Source of the DNA: Xanthomonas sp.
Lineage (GTDB): Bacteria > Pseudomonadota > Gammaproteobacteria > Xanthomonadales > Xanthomonadaceae
Assembly (NCBI RefSeq): GCF_017163755.1
Contig: NZ_JAFIWC010000016.1
Location: forward strand, 1-64,000
Direction of reading: 5' to 3'
Length of the DNA stretch: 64,000 nucleotides
Shown: positions 26,462 through 34,725 of the stretch, piece by piece
Numbering within the stretch: position 1 is the first letter of the stretch
How the letters are laid out: each line of letters starts with the position of its first letter
Program-made: the position numbers and the translations under genes
The notes under the pieces: generated by a model
What the model saw: the letters and a program-made list of their open reading frames with translations, nothing else
Databases searched by the model: none
Told to the model about the DNA's origin: nothing

Positions 26462-27031
26462 ATGGCACGCTATACCGATCTGACGTCCGCACTGAGAGCC
26501 TCGCTGCTGTGTGCGGCCGGTGGCGTACTGCTGCTGCTCATCGCGCCGCTGGCGACCCGTGACATCGACGCGTCCAGCCAGCGCCTGCATTACCTGCAGA
26601 CGCGGCAGGCGCCCGAGGCGATGGCGCTGCGCGAACTGCATGCGCAACTGGCGGAACTGCGGGTCTACGAGCTGGCCCAGCTCGCCGAGTTCGGCGATCC
26701 GGCGGCCATGGCCGACTACGACCGCCGCATCGCCACCGCGCTGGTCGCGGCGAACAAGCAACTTGCGATCTACGCGTCCAGCCAGCCCACGGGCGTCGAA
26801 CGCCGTGCCTTCATCGAAGTGCGGCGCAAGCTGGACCTCTACCTGCATACCCACGAGCAACTCGCTGCGGCGGTGCACGCCGGAGACATCGACGCCGCGC
26901 GCCTGCTTTCGGTGCGCCAGGCGCTGCCGCAGCGCCGCGCGCTGTTCGCCGACCTGGTCGTGCTCACCCGCCTGCACGGACAGCACGACCTTGGCTCCGC
27001 CGGCGGCGGACGCCTCGCCGCCATCGATTGA
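26462..27031 (+). CDS. free-standing four-helix-bundle sensor domain, no signalling domain
   Basis: This 189-residue protein consists of one N-terminal membrane helix (about 14-32) and a helical periplasmic domain. It lacks the second membrane helix, HAMP and signalling hairpin that would make it a chemoreceptor. It is clearly related to the sensor of receptor 7 immediately downstream: [22 protein letters not shown] matches [22 protein letters not shown], and [11 protein letters not shown] matches [11 protein letters not shown]. The reading frame is open and ends at GGGRLAAID where the receptor continues. It has its own start (after AAGGAG) and a weak sigma-28 type site. It could be a truncated duplicate or a working accessory sensor that pairs with receptor 7; sequence alone does not decide. 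Confidence 0.75.
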   Translation: MARYTDLTSALRASLLCAAGGVLLLLIAPLATRDIDASSQRLHYLQTRQAPEAMALRELHAQLAELRVYELAQLAEFGDPAAMADYDRRIATALVAANKQLAIYASSQPTGVERRAFIEVRRKLDLYLHTHEQLAAAVHAGDIDAARLLSVRQALPQRRALFADLVVLTRLHGQHDLGSAGGGRLAAID

Positions 27032-27081
27032 ACCACCGCGTCGCCTTCCTGGCTGCTCAGCCGTCTTCAAGAAGAAAAATC

Positions 27082-29331
27082 ATGAATGTCTTTAGCCAGA
27101 TGAAAATCCGCGACAAGCTGATCGCCGCCTTCGCGCTGATCACGTTGCTGACCGTGGTGCTGGGCGCGTTCACCTATTCGCGCACCAGCGAATCGATCGC
27201 CGAATTCACCCGCATCGAGCACGACTGGGTGCCGGCCACGCAGTCACTGGCGGAAGTGCGCGCCCAGCTCGGCGAGTTCCGCACCTACGAACTGGCGCAG
27301 CTGGCGCGGATCAACGAGCCCGAAGCGGTGGCCGACTACTTCAAGCGCATGCAGAAGGTGCGCGCGGAAGTGACCAAGAACCAGGCGATCTTCGAGAAGG
27401 TGGCGATCGAGCCGAAACAGCAGCAGATGTACACCGGGGTCAAGGAAAAGCTCGACGCCTACCTGGCGGCCAATACCAAGATGGGCGAAGCGGTGCGCGC
27501 CGGCGATCTCGCCGCGGCGCAGAAGGTGTCCGACAGCCAGTCGCGGCCGCTGCGGCGCGAGCTGTTCGAACGCATCGTGGCCTTGACCGAGTACAACGTC
27601 GCCCAGCTCAACGCCGAAATGGACGTGGCCCATGCGCAGCTGTCGCGCACCAAAGTGCTGATCCTGACGCTGCTGGCGATGGCGGTGCTGTGCGCCGGCC
27701 TGATCGGCTGGCTGTTGTCGCGCAACATCACCCGGCAGCTTGACGTGGCACGGCGCCTGTCGCAGGCCATCGCCGGCGGCGACCTGGACAGTGCGGTGCA
27801 GGCGCGTTCGCGCGACGAGGTCGGCCTGTTGATGGACGACATGCTCGACATGCGCCTGCGCATCCGCGAGGTCATCGACGCGCAGAAGCAGATGGCGCTG
27901 CGCCACGAGGAAGGCACGATCAGCTACCGCATGGACCAGGACGCGTTCCCGGGCGAGTACGGGCAGATGGTCAAGGGCACCAACGACCTGGTCGCCTCGC
28001 ACGTGGCGGTGAAGCTGCGCCTGGTGCAGATCATGCAGCGCTACGCGGTCGGCGACCTGTCCGAGGACATGGACCGGCTGCCCGGCGAAAAGGCGGTGCT
28101 GACCGAGGCGATGGACACGACCAAGGCCAACCTGGCGGCGATCAGCCAGCAGGTGAAGCAGCTGGCCGAAGCCGCCGCGCTCGGCGATTTCAGCGTGCGC
28201 GGCGATGCCGGGCGCTTCCAGCACGACTTCGGCACCATGGTGCGGAACCTCAACGTGATGATGGAGGTCAGCGACCGCAACCTCGGCCAGCTGTCCACAT
28301 TGCTGCAGGCGATCGCCGCCGGCGACCTGACCGCGCGCATGGACGGCGAGTTCCACGGCGTGTTCGCGCGGATGCGCGACGACGCCAATGCCACCGCCGG
28401 GCAACTGGCGGCCATCGTTGGCCGCATCCAGACCGCCGCGGTCAGCATCAACGCCGCCGCCAGCGAGATCGCCGCCGGCAACGACGACCTGTCGCGGCGC
28501 ACCGAACAGCAGGCCGCCAGCCTGGAAGAGACCGCCGCCTCGATGGAAGAGCTGACCTCCACGGTCAAGCAGAACGCCGAGCACGCGCGCCAGGCCAACC
28601 AGCTGGCGGTCGGCGCCGCCGGCGTCGCCTCGCAAGGTGGCGATGTGGTCAGCCAGGTGGTGACCACGATGAGCGGCATCGAGACCTCGTCCAAGCGCAT
28701 CGCCGACATCATCAGCGTCATCGACGGCATCGCGTTCCAGACCAACATCCTGGCGCTGAATGCCGCGGTGGAAGCGGCGCGTGCCGGCGAACAGGGCCGC
28801 GGCTTCGCCGTCGTCGCCTCGGAAGTGCGTACCCTCGCCCAGCGCTCGGCCGGCGCGGCCAAGGAGATCAAGGGACTGATCGACGAATCCGTCGACCGGG
28901 TCAGCGAAGGCTCGGCGCTGGTCGCCCGCGCCGGGCAGACCATGCAGGAGATCGTGTCCTCGGTGCAGCGCGTCACCGACATCATGGGCGAGATCTCCGC
29001 CGCCTCGCAGGAACAGTCGGCCGGCATCGAACAGGTCAACCAGACCGTGACCCAGATGGACGAGGCCACCCAGCAGAACGCCGCGCTGGTGGAAGAAGCC
29101 ACCGCGTCGGCGCGCGCGATGGAAGAGCAGGCCGGGCAGCTCAGCGAGGCGGTGGCCGAGTTCAAGCTCGACACGCGCAACAGCCCCGTGCTGCGCGCGG
29201 CGCCGCTCCCGGTGACGCTGCCCCCGCGTGCGCGTCCGGCCGCCATGGCGCCGCGCGCCAAGCCGGTCGCGCGTCTGGCCGCGGTGCGTACCGCAGGCAA
29301 GCCGGCGGACGAGCAGTGGCAGGAATTCTGA
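27082..29331 (+). CDS. methyl-accepting chemotaxis protein 7 (four-helix-bundle sensor)
   Basis: This 749-residue receptor starts at ATG 27082, after AAGAAGAAA; an in-frame ATG at 27028 lies within the previous gene's end and is less likely. The first membrane helix is at about 12-32. The periplasmic four-helix sensor (about 35-190) resembles the orphan domain just upstream. The second helix is near 192-212. A HAMP and poly-HAMP region ([29 protein letters not shown]) is followed by the shared signalling hairpin. The end QWQEF fits the CheR/CheB docking pentapeptide. Only 50 bases separate it from the orphan sensor gene, so the two may be co-transcribed. Confidence 0.92.
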   Translation: MNVFSQMKIRDKLIAAFALITLLTVVLGAFTYSRTSESIAEFTRIEHDWVPATQSLAEVRAQLGEFRTYELAQLARINEPEAVADYFKRMQKVRAEVTKNQAIFEKVAIEPKQQQMYTGVKEKLDAYLAANTKMGEAVRAGDLAAAQKVSDSQSRPLRRELFERIVALTEYNVAQLNAEMDVAHAQLSRTKVLILTLLAMAVLCAGLIGWLLSRNITRQLDVARRLSQAIAGGDLDSAVQARSRDEVGLLMDDMLDMRLRIREVIDAQKQMALRHEEGTISYRMDQDAFPGEYGQMVKGTNDLVASHVAVKLRLVQIMQRYAVGDLSEDMDRLPGEKAVLTEAMDTTKANLAAISQQVKQLAEAAALGDFSVRGDAGRFQHDFGTMVRNLNVMMEVSDRNLGQLSTLLQAIAAGDLTARMDGEFHGVFARMRDDANATAGQLAAIVGRIQTAAVSINAAASEIAAGNDDLSRRTEQQAASLEETAASMEELTSTVKQNAEHARQANQLAVGAAGVASQGGDVVSQVVTTMSGIETSSKRIADIISVIDGIAFQTNILALNAAVEAARAGEQGRGFAVVASEVRTLAQRSAGAAKEIKGLIDESVDRVSEGSALVARAGQTMQEIVSSVQRVTDIMGEISAASQEQSAGIEQVNQTVTQMDEATQQNAALVEEATASARAMEEQAGQLSEAVAEFKLDTRNSPVLRAAPLPVTLPPRARPAAMAPRAKPVARLAAVRTAGKPADEQWQEF

Positions 29332-29347
29332 ACCGCGTCGGCTGAGG

Positions 29348-29387
29348 GCGCCGATCCGATGCCGGCCAGCGGCACCGGGATCGGCGC
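29348..29387 (+). terminator. hairpin after chemoreceptor 7
   Basis: GCGCCGATCC (29348-29357) pairs with GGATCGGCGC (29378-29387), enclosing a smaller TGCCG/CGGCA hairpin. There is no T-run, so it may only slow transcription or stabilise the mRNA end. Confidence 0.4.
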
Positions 29388-29403
29388 GTCCACCGCGCCG
29401 GCG

Positions 29404-29430
29404 TCAACTTCGACTCCGGGCCGCCGATAA
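29404..29430 (+). promoter_or_regulatory. sigma-28 type promoter for cheR-cheD-cheB operon
   Basis: TCAACTTC (29404-29411), 11 bases and a perfect GCCGATAA (29423-29430) match the sigma-28 pattern, 28 bases before cheR. Confidence 0.75.
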
Positions 29431-29458
29431 CCCGATAGACCGACCAGCGCTGCGAACC

Positions 29459-30325
29459 ATGGCCACTCCAACGTCCTCCCTGCCCCACCCCGGCTCCGAC
29501 AACCGCGATTTCGAATTCAGCGATCGCGATTTCAAGCGGGTCTGCGACCTGATCTACCAGAAAGCCGGCATCGCGCTGGCGCCGGCCAAGCGCGACATGG
29601 TCTACGGCCGCCTGTCGCGGCGCCTGCGCGCGCTCGGCCTGCGCTCGTTCCGCGACTACCTGGACTGGCTGGAACGCGACGGCGGCGACGAGTGGGAGGC
29701 GTTCACCAACGCGCTGACCACCAACCTCACCTCGTTCTTCCGCGAGCCGCACCATTTCGAACGGCTGCGCGAGGAGCTGCAGAAGCACGCCGCGTCCGCG
29801 CCGCTGAAGATCTGGTCCTGCGCCGCGTCCACCGGCGAGGAACCCTACTCGCTGGCGATCACCGCCTGCGAGGCGTTCGGCACGCTGACCCCGCCGGTGC
29901 GGATCCTGGCCACCGACGTCGACACCCAGGTGCTGGCGACCGCCTCGCGCGGCGTCTACGCCCTGGACCGCGTGGCCAGCCTGGACCCGGCGCTCAAGCG
30001 CAAGTACTTCCAGCGCGGCAGCGGCCCCAACGAGGGCCACTGCCGGGTGATTCCGGCGCTGCGCGAGCTGCTCGAGTTCCGCCAGCTGAACCTGCTGGAA
30101 CCGCGCTACGATGTCAGCGGGCCGTACCTGGCGCTGTTCTGCCGCAACGTGATGATCTACTTCGACAAGCCCACCCAGCACGGCATCCTGTCGCGGCTGA
30201 TCCCGCACGTCGACGAGCGGGGCATGCTCTATACCGGCCACTCGGAGAACTACCTGCACGCGGCCGACCTGATCCAGCCGTGCGGCCGCACCCTGTACCG
30301 GCGCGCCACCGGGAACCGCACATGA
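29459..30325 (+). CDS. cheR: chemotaxis methyltransferase CheR
   Basis: This 288-residue cytoplasmic enzyme transfers methyl groups from S-adenosylmethionine to glutamates of the chemoreceptor signalling domains. The N-terminal helical domain contains [26 protein letters not shown]. The catalytic domain has [12 protein letters not shown], the SAM-binding [29 protein letters not shown] and the [11 protein letters not shown] motif. It begins the operon cheR-cheD-cheB and overlaps cheD by ATGA. Six of the seven receptors end in a WxxF pentapeptide, so tethered methylation is expected. Confidence 0.95.
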   Translation: MATPTSSLPHPGSDNRDFEFSDRDFKRVCDLIYQKAGIALAPAKRDMVYGRLSRRLRALGLRSFRDYLDWLERDGGDEWEAFTNALTTNLTSFFREPHHFERLREELQKHAASAPLKIWSCAASTGEEPYSLAITACEAFGTLTPPVRILATDVDTQVLATASRGVYALDRVASLDPALKRKYFQRGSGPNEGHCRVIPALRELLEFRQLNLLEPRYDVSGPYLALFCRNVMIYFDKPTQHGILSRLIPHVDERGMLYTGHSENYLHAADLIQPCGRTLYRRATGNRT

Positions 30326-30924
30326 GTGCCGCAGCGATGGTCACCGACCAGGTGATGCGCTACCACGACACCCGTTTCCAGACGGTGGCGGCCAAGCTGC
30401 TGCCGACCCAGTACCTGGTGGTGGACGACGACACCGCGCTGACCACGATCCTCGGCTCGTGCGTGGCCGCGTGCATCCGCGACCCGCTGCTGAAGATCGG
30501 CGGCATGAACCACTTCATGCTGCCCGACGGTCAGGTCGGCGACGGCGCTCCGGCGCGCTACGGCAGCTATGCGATGGAATTGCTGATCAACGACCTGCTC
30601 AAGCGCGGCGCCAGCCGCGGGCGCCTGGAAGCCAAGGTGTTCGGCGGCGGCAACGTGCTCAAGGGCTTCACCAACAACCCGGTGGGCACCCGCAACGCCG
30701 AGTTCGTGCTGACGTACCTGAAGGCCGAGCACATCCCGGTCATCGCCGAGGACCTGCGCGGCATCCATCCGCGCAAGATCTGGTTCTTCCCCACCACCGG
30801 CCGCGTGGTCGTGCAGCGCCTGCCGCACGCGCACGAGGAAGCCGAAGTCGCCGCCGCCGAATCCGCGGTGCGCGCCCGCCTGTCCAAAGCGCCGGTCACC
30901 GGCGCAGTGGAGCTGTTCGAATGA
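30322..30924 (+). CDS. cheD: chemoreceptor glutamine deamidase CheD
   Basis: This 200-residue enzyme deamidates selected glutamines of chemoreceptors to glutamate, preparing methylation sites. The catalytic Cys lies in [14 protein letters not shown] (about residue 48) and the His in GGMNHFMLP (about residue 65); [11 protein letters not shown] and NVGTRNA-like [15 protein letters not shown] are family motifs. The N-terminal extension (residues 1-30) is a little longer than in Bacillus CheD. It overlaps cheR and cheB by four bases at each end (ATGA), indicating tight translational coupling. Confidence 0.93.
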   Translation: MSAAAMVTDQVMRYHDTRFQTVAAKLLPTQYLVVDDDTALTTILGSCVAACIRDPLLKIGGMNHFMLPDGQVGDGAPARYGSYAMELLINDLLKRGASRGRLEAKVFGGGNVLKGFTNNPVGTRNAEFVLTYLKAEHIPVIAEDLRGIHPRKIWFFPTTGRVVVQRLPHAHEEAEVAAAESAVRARLSKAPVTGAVELFE

Positions 30925-31991
30925 ATGTCGAAGGACCTTGCCGCGTATTGATCGTCGACGACTCGGCCGTGGTGCGGCAGATGCTGACCGAGATCCTGTC
31001 GCGCGCCCCCGGCATCGAGGTCGTCGGCTCGGCCGCCGACCCGATCCTGGCCCGCGAGAAGATCAAGCGGCTCAATCCGGACGTGATCACCCTGGACGTG
31101 GAAATGCCGCGCATGGACGGGCTGGCGTTCCTGGAGAACCTGATGCGGCTGCGGCCCACGCCGGTGGTCATGATCTCCTCGCTGACCGAGCGCGGCGCCG
31201 ACACCACGCTGCAGGCGCTGTCGCTGGGCGCGGTCGATTTCATCTCCAAGCCCAAGCTCGACGTCGCGCGCGGCCTGGAGGAATACGCCGAGGAGATCGT
31301 CGCCAAGGTCAAGGCCGCGGCCAAGGCCAAGGTGCGCGCGCTGGACCGTCCGGCGGCGCCCAGGCCGGGCGGCAACGTCGCGGTCACGCCGCCCAGCACG
31401 CTGAAGTTCCGCACCACCGACCGGCTGATCGCGATCGGCGCGTCGGCCGGCGGTACCGAGGCCTTGCGCGTGGTGCTGGAAGGCATGCCGGCCGACGCGC
31501 CGGCGGTGGTGATGACCCAGCACCTGCCCGCCGGCTTCAGCGCCGCCTTCGCCGACCGCCTCAACCGGCATTCGGCGATGGCCGTGCGCGAGGCCAGCGA
31601 AGGCGAGGCGATCCTGCCCGGGCACGCCTATCTGCCGCCCGGCGGCAAGCATCTGCAGGTGGTGCGCGACGGTGCGCGCTGGCGCTGCAAGATCGACGAC
31701 GGCCCGCCGGTGAACCGGCACAAGCCGGCGGTGGACGTGCTGTTCCAGTCGGTGGCGCGCAACGCCGGGCCCAATGCGATCGGCGCGATCCTGACCGGCA
31801 TGGGCGACGACGGCGCGCGCGGGTTGCTTGAGATGCTGCAGTCCGGCGCCAGCACCCTGGTGCAGGACGAGGCCACCAGCGTAGTCTGGGGCATGCCCGG
31901 CAGCGCGTTCCGGCTGGGCGCGGCGCAGGACGTGCTGCCGCTGGACAAGATCGCCGAACGCCTGATCGCGCTGTCCAACCAGGCGCGATGA
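30921..31991 (+). CDS. cheB: chemotaxis methylesterase/glutamine deamidase CheB
   Basis: This 356-residue protein removes receptor methyl groups when its receiver domain is phosphorylated by CheA. The receiver (about 6-125) has the phospho-acceptor Asp59 ([13 protein letters not shown]) and KPK near 110. The methylesterase domain (about 170-350) shows the catalytic triad: Ser in [11 protein letters not shown], His in [10 protein letters not shown] and Asp in [14 protein letters not shown]. Length is standard. The start overlaps the cheD stop (ATGA), and the c-di-GMP gene downstream begins four bases after its stop. Confidence 0.95.
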   Translation: MNVEGPCRVLIVDDSAVVRQMLTEILSRAPGIEVVGSAADPILAREKIKRLNPDVITLDVEMPRMDGLAFLENLMRLRPTPVVMISSLTERGADTTLQALSLGAVDFISKPKLDVARGLEEYAEEIVAKVKAAAKAKVRALDRPAAPRPGGNVAVTPPSTLKFRTTDRLIAIGASAGGTEALRVVLEGMPADAPAVVMTQHLPAGFSAAFADRLNRHSAMAVREASEGEAILPGHAYLPPGGKHLQVVRDGARWRCKIDDGPPVNRHKPAVDVLFQSVARNAGPNAIGAILTGMGDDGARGLLEMLQSGASTLVQDEATSVVWGMPGSAFRLGAAQDVLPLDKIAERLIALSNQAR

Positions 31992-31994
31992 ACG

Positions 31995-34628
31995 ATGGCG
32001 CGCTGGCCCACCCGCACGCCCACGCTCGCCGATGGCGCGGCGGCGAGCGTCGCCGCGACGGCGGACGCTAGCCTGCACGACGAGCAGGCCGAGCGCGCGC
32101 TGCCGTGCAGCCTGCTGCATGCGCCCGACGGCGTGGTGGTGATCGACGCGCAGGGGCGGATCGTGGCCTTCAACCGCGCCGCGGAAATGCTGTGGGGCCT
32201 GAGCCAGACGCAGGTGCTCGGGCGCCCGGTCGGCGAACTGGTGCCGCCGGACGCGCGCGAGGCGTTCCTGGCCGCCTGCCGCGCCCGGGTCAGGACCCGC
32301 GAGGGCGCCAGCAACGACCTGCTGCTGCAGCATCCGGACGGCAGCCAGCGCGTGCTCGCGGTGACCACCGCCGACACCCGGCGCGAAGGCGAGGCGCTGT
32401 ACGTCGCCTTCGTGCGCGACGTCAGCGCCGAGCGCGAACGCGACGCGCAGATGCGGCTGCTGTCGCTGGCGCTGGACCGCAGCGACAACGCGATCATGGT
32501 CTGCGCGCCGCTGCTGCACGCGCAGTACGTCAACGAGGGCTTCGTGCGCATGTTCGGCTACGCGCTGGACGAGGTGCGCGGGCGCCTGCCGAGCAGCGTG
32601 CTGCCCGGCGACGGCACCGACCTGCAGGTGGTGCAGCAGATCCGCGAACGCGTGCTCGCCGGCCACGGCCACCAGGCCGACCTGCTGGTCTACCGCAAGG
32701 ACGGCTCGCCGCTGTGGACGACGATCGTGGCCAACCCGATCGCCGACGAGGCCGGCGGCATCCACCACTACGTGCTGTCGTTCACCGATATCACCCACAG
32801 CAAGATGCACGAGGTGCTGCACAAGAACGTGCTCGAGGCGCTGGTGCGCGAACAGCCGCTGGTCGACGTGGCCACGCTGATCTGCCGCGAGGTCGAGCGC
32901 ATCGCCCCGCAGGTGCTGGCCTCGATCATCAGCGTCGATGGCGACGGCCGGCTGCGCCCGCTGGCCTCGCCGAGCATGCCCGGCTACTTCAACGAAGCGG
33001 TCGAGGGCCTGCGCATCGGCCCCAACGTCGGCGCCTGCGGCACCGCGATCTGGCGCAGCAAGCAGGTGGTGGTGCGCGACCCGCGCACCGACCCGCTGTT
33101 CGAGGACTACCGCGAGCTGGTCGCGCGCCTGGACCTGGGCACCTGCGTGGCCAGCCCGATCAAGTCCAGCGGCGGCCGCGTGCTCGGCAGCTTCGCGCTG
33201 TACTACCGCGACAAGCGCGCGCGCGACCCCGAGCCGTGGCACCTGCGGCTGATCGACCTGTGCCTGCACCTGTGCGCGCTGGCGCTGGAGCGCGAGCAGA
33301 CCAAGGCGCGCGTGCACCAGCTGGCGTTCTACGATTCGCTGACCGGGCTGCCCAACCGGGTGATGTTCAGCGCCCGCGCCGAGCAGGCGCTGGCCAACGC
33401 CGAGCACCACGACACGCCGGTGGCGATCCTGTTCGTGGACATCGACCGCTTCAAGCGCATCAACGAGACCCAGGGCCACGCGGCCGGTGACGGCCTGCTG
33501 CGCGACATCGCCCGGCGGCTCGGCGAGACCCTCGGCACCGCCGACCTGATCGGACGCCAGGCCGGCGACGAGTTCGTGCTGATGCTGCCGCAGTGCGGCG
33601 CCGAGCAGGCCGCCGGCGTGGCCGAGCGGCTGCTGCTGGCGCTGGCCGAGCCGCTGGTGGTCGGGCACATGACCCTGCACCCGGCGGCGAGCATCGGCGT
33701 GGCGATATTCCCCGACGACGGCCGCGACATCGAGACCCTGCTGCGCCACGCCGACCTGGCGATGTACCGGGCCAAGGACGAAGGCGGCGGCAGCTTCCGC
33801 TTCTTCAGCTCGGACATGAACCGGATGGCGCAAGAGCGCGTGGCGATGGAGACCGCGCTGCGCGATGCGCTGCGCCGCGACCAGCTGCAGTTGCACTACC
33901 AGCCGCAGCTGCTGAGCCAGGCGCCGTATCCGCTGTACGGGGTGGAGGCGCTGCTGCGCTGGCAGCATCCGCAGCTGGGCGAGATCTCCCCGGCGCGCTT
34001 CGTGCCGATGGCCGAGGAATGCGGACTGATCGACGAACTCGGCCACTGGGTGCTGCGCCAGGCCTGCCGGCAGATGTCGGACTGGCGCGTGCGCGGGGTA
34101 CGGGTGCCGCGCGTGGCGGTCAACCTGTCGGCCAGCAACTTCGCCGACGCGCAGCTGCCCGAGCGGGTCGCGCAGGTGCTCAGCGCGCACGCGCTGGCGC
34201 CCAGCGACCTGGCGCTGGAAATGACCGAGAGCGTCATGCTGTCCAACGCGCCGGCGGTTCTTGCCAACCTGCGGCAGTTGCAGGCCAGCGGCGTGCGCCT
34301 GTCGTTGGACGATTTCGGCACCGGCTACTCCAGCCTCAGCCACCTGCACCAGTTGCCGGTCAACGAACTGAAGCTGGACATGAGCTTCGTGCGCGACCTG
34401 GCCGACAGCGAGACCGCGCGCGCGCTGACCACCTCGGTGCTGCGCATCGGCGAGAGCCTGGGCCTGCACGTGGTCGCCGAGGGCGTGGAGACCGAGGCGC
34501 AGCGGGCGTTCCTGGCGCAGCTGGGCTGCGAGGTGCTGCAGGGCTTCCTGTTCTCCCCGGCGCTGCCGGCCACCGCGCTGGAGCACTGGCTGGACGAGCG
34601 CGACGGCCGCGCGCCCGCCTCCGCATGA
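31995..34628 (+). CDS. PAS-PAS-GAF-GGDEF-EAL c-di-GMP protein, DosP-like
   Basis: This 877-residue cytoplasmic protein has two PAS domains (about 35-150 and 155-275), a GAF domain (about 285-430), a GGDEF domain (about 440-605) and an EAL phosphodiesterase domain (about 615-870), the order of E. coli DosP. The GGDEF signature reads AGDEF (523-527), which may be inactive or weakly active. The EAL domain keeps its key motifs: EALLRW (651), VNLSASNF, LEMTESVML, DDFGTGYSS and VVAEGVETEAQ, so c-di-GMP hydrolysis is likely. At the position of the DosP haem-ligand histidine (as I recall, in DLRPAHPEY) this protein has DAREAFLAA, so haem binding there is not expected. It starts four bases after cheB, so it probably belongs to the chemotaxis operon. 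Confidence 0.88.
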   Translation: MARWPTRTPTLADGAAASVAATADASLHDEQAERALPCSLLHAPDGVVVIDAQGRIVAFNRAAEMLWGLSQTQVLGRPVGELVPPDAREAFLAACRARVRTREGASNDLLLQHPDGSQRVLAVTTADTRREGEALYVAFVRDVSAERERDAQMRLLSLALDRSDNAIMVCAPLLHAQYVNEGFVRMFGYALDEVRGRLPSSVLPGDGTDLQVVQQIRERVLAGHGHQADLLVYRKDGSPLWTTIVANPIADEAGGIHHYVLSFTDITHSKMHEVLHKNVLEALVREQPLVDVATLICREVERIAPQVLASIISVDGDGRLRPLASPSMPGYFNEAVEGLRIGPNVGACGTAIWRSKQVVVRDPRTDPLFEDYRELVARLDLGTCVASPIKSSGGRVLGSFALYYRDKRARDPEPWHLRLIDLCLHLCALALEREQTKARVHQLAFYDSLTGLPNRVMFSARAEQALANAEHHDTPVAILFVDIDRFKRINETQGHAAGDGLLRDIARRLGETLGTADLIGRQAGDEFVLMLPQCGAEQAAGVAERLLLALAEPLVVGHMTLHPAASIGVAIFPDDGRDIETLLRHADLAMYRAKDEGGGSFRFFSSDMNRMAQERVAMETALRDALRRDQLQLHYQPQLLSQAPYPLYGVEALLRWQHPQLGEISPARFVPMAEECGLIDELGHWVLRQACRQMSDWRVRGVRVPRVAVNLSASNFADAQLPERVAQVLSAHALAPSDLALEMTESVMLSNAPAVLANLRQLQASGVRLSLDDFGTGYSSLSHLHQLPVNELKLDMSFVRDLADSETARALTTSVLRIGESLGLHVVAEGVETEAQRAFLAQLGCEVLQGFLFSPALPATALEHWLDERDGRAPASA

Positions 34629-34725
34629 GCGGCCCATGCGCCGGACGCCCCACGCAAGCGTTGCGTCGTTGTGCCACGGCACGCTATTTGCGTGCCCGCA
34701 TGCAGAGTCGCCGACCCCGATAACG

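Noticed and set aside
26462-29331. Orphan sensor and receptor 7 as one frameshifted gene
   Set aside because: Receptor 7 has its own complete N-terminus, membrane helix and ribosome site; the two are separate genes.
34661-34723. Promoter for the propeller GGDEF gene (TTGCGT; CCCGATAA near 34716)
   Set aside because: TTGCGT has no good -10 partner, and CCCGATAA is too close to the start codon and lacks a -35.
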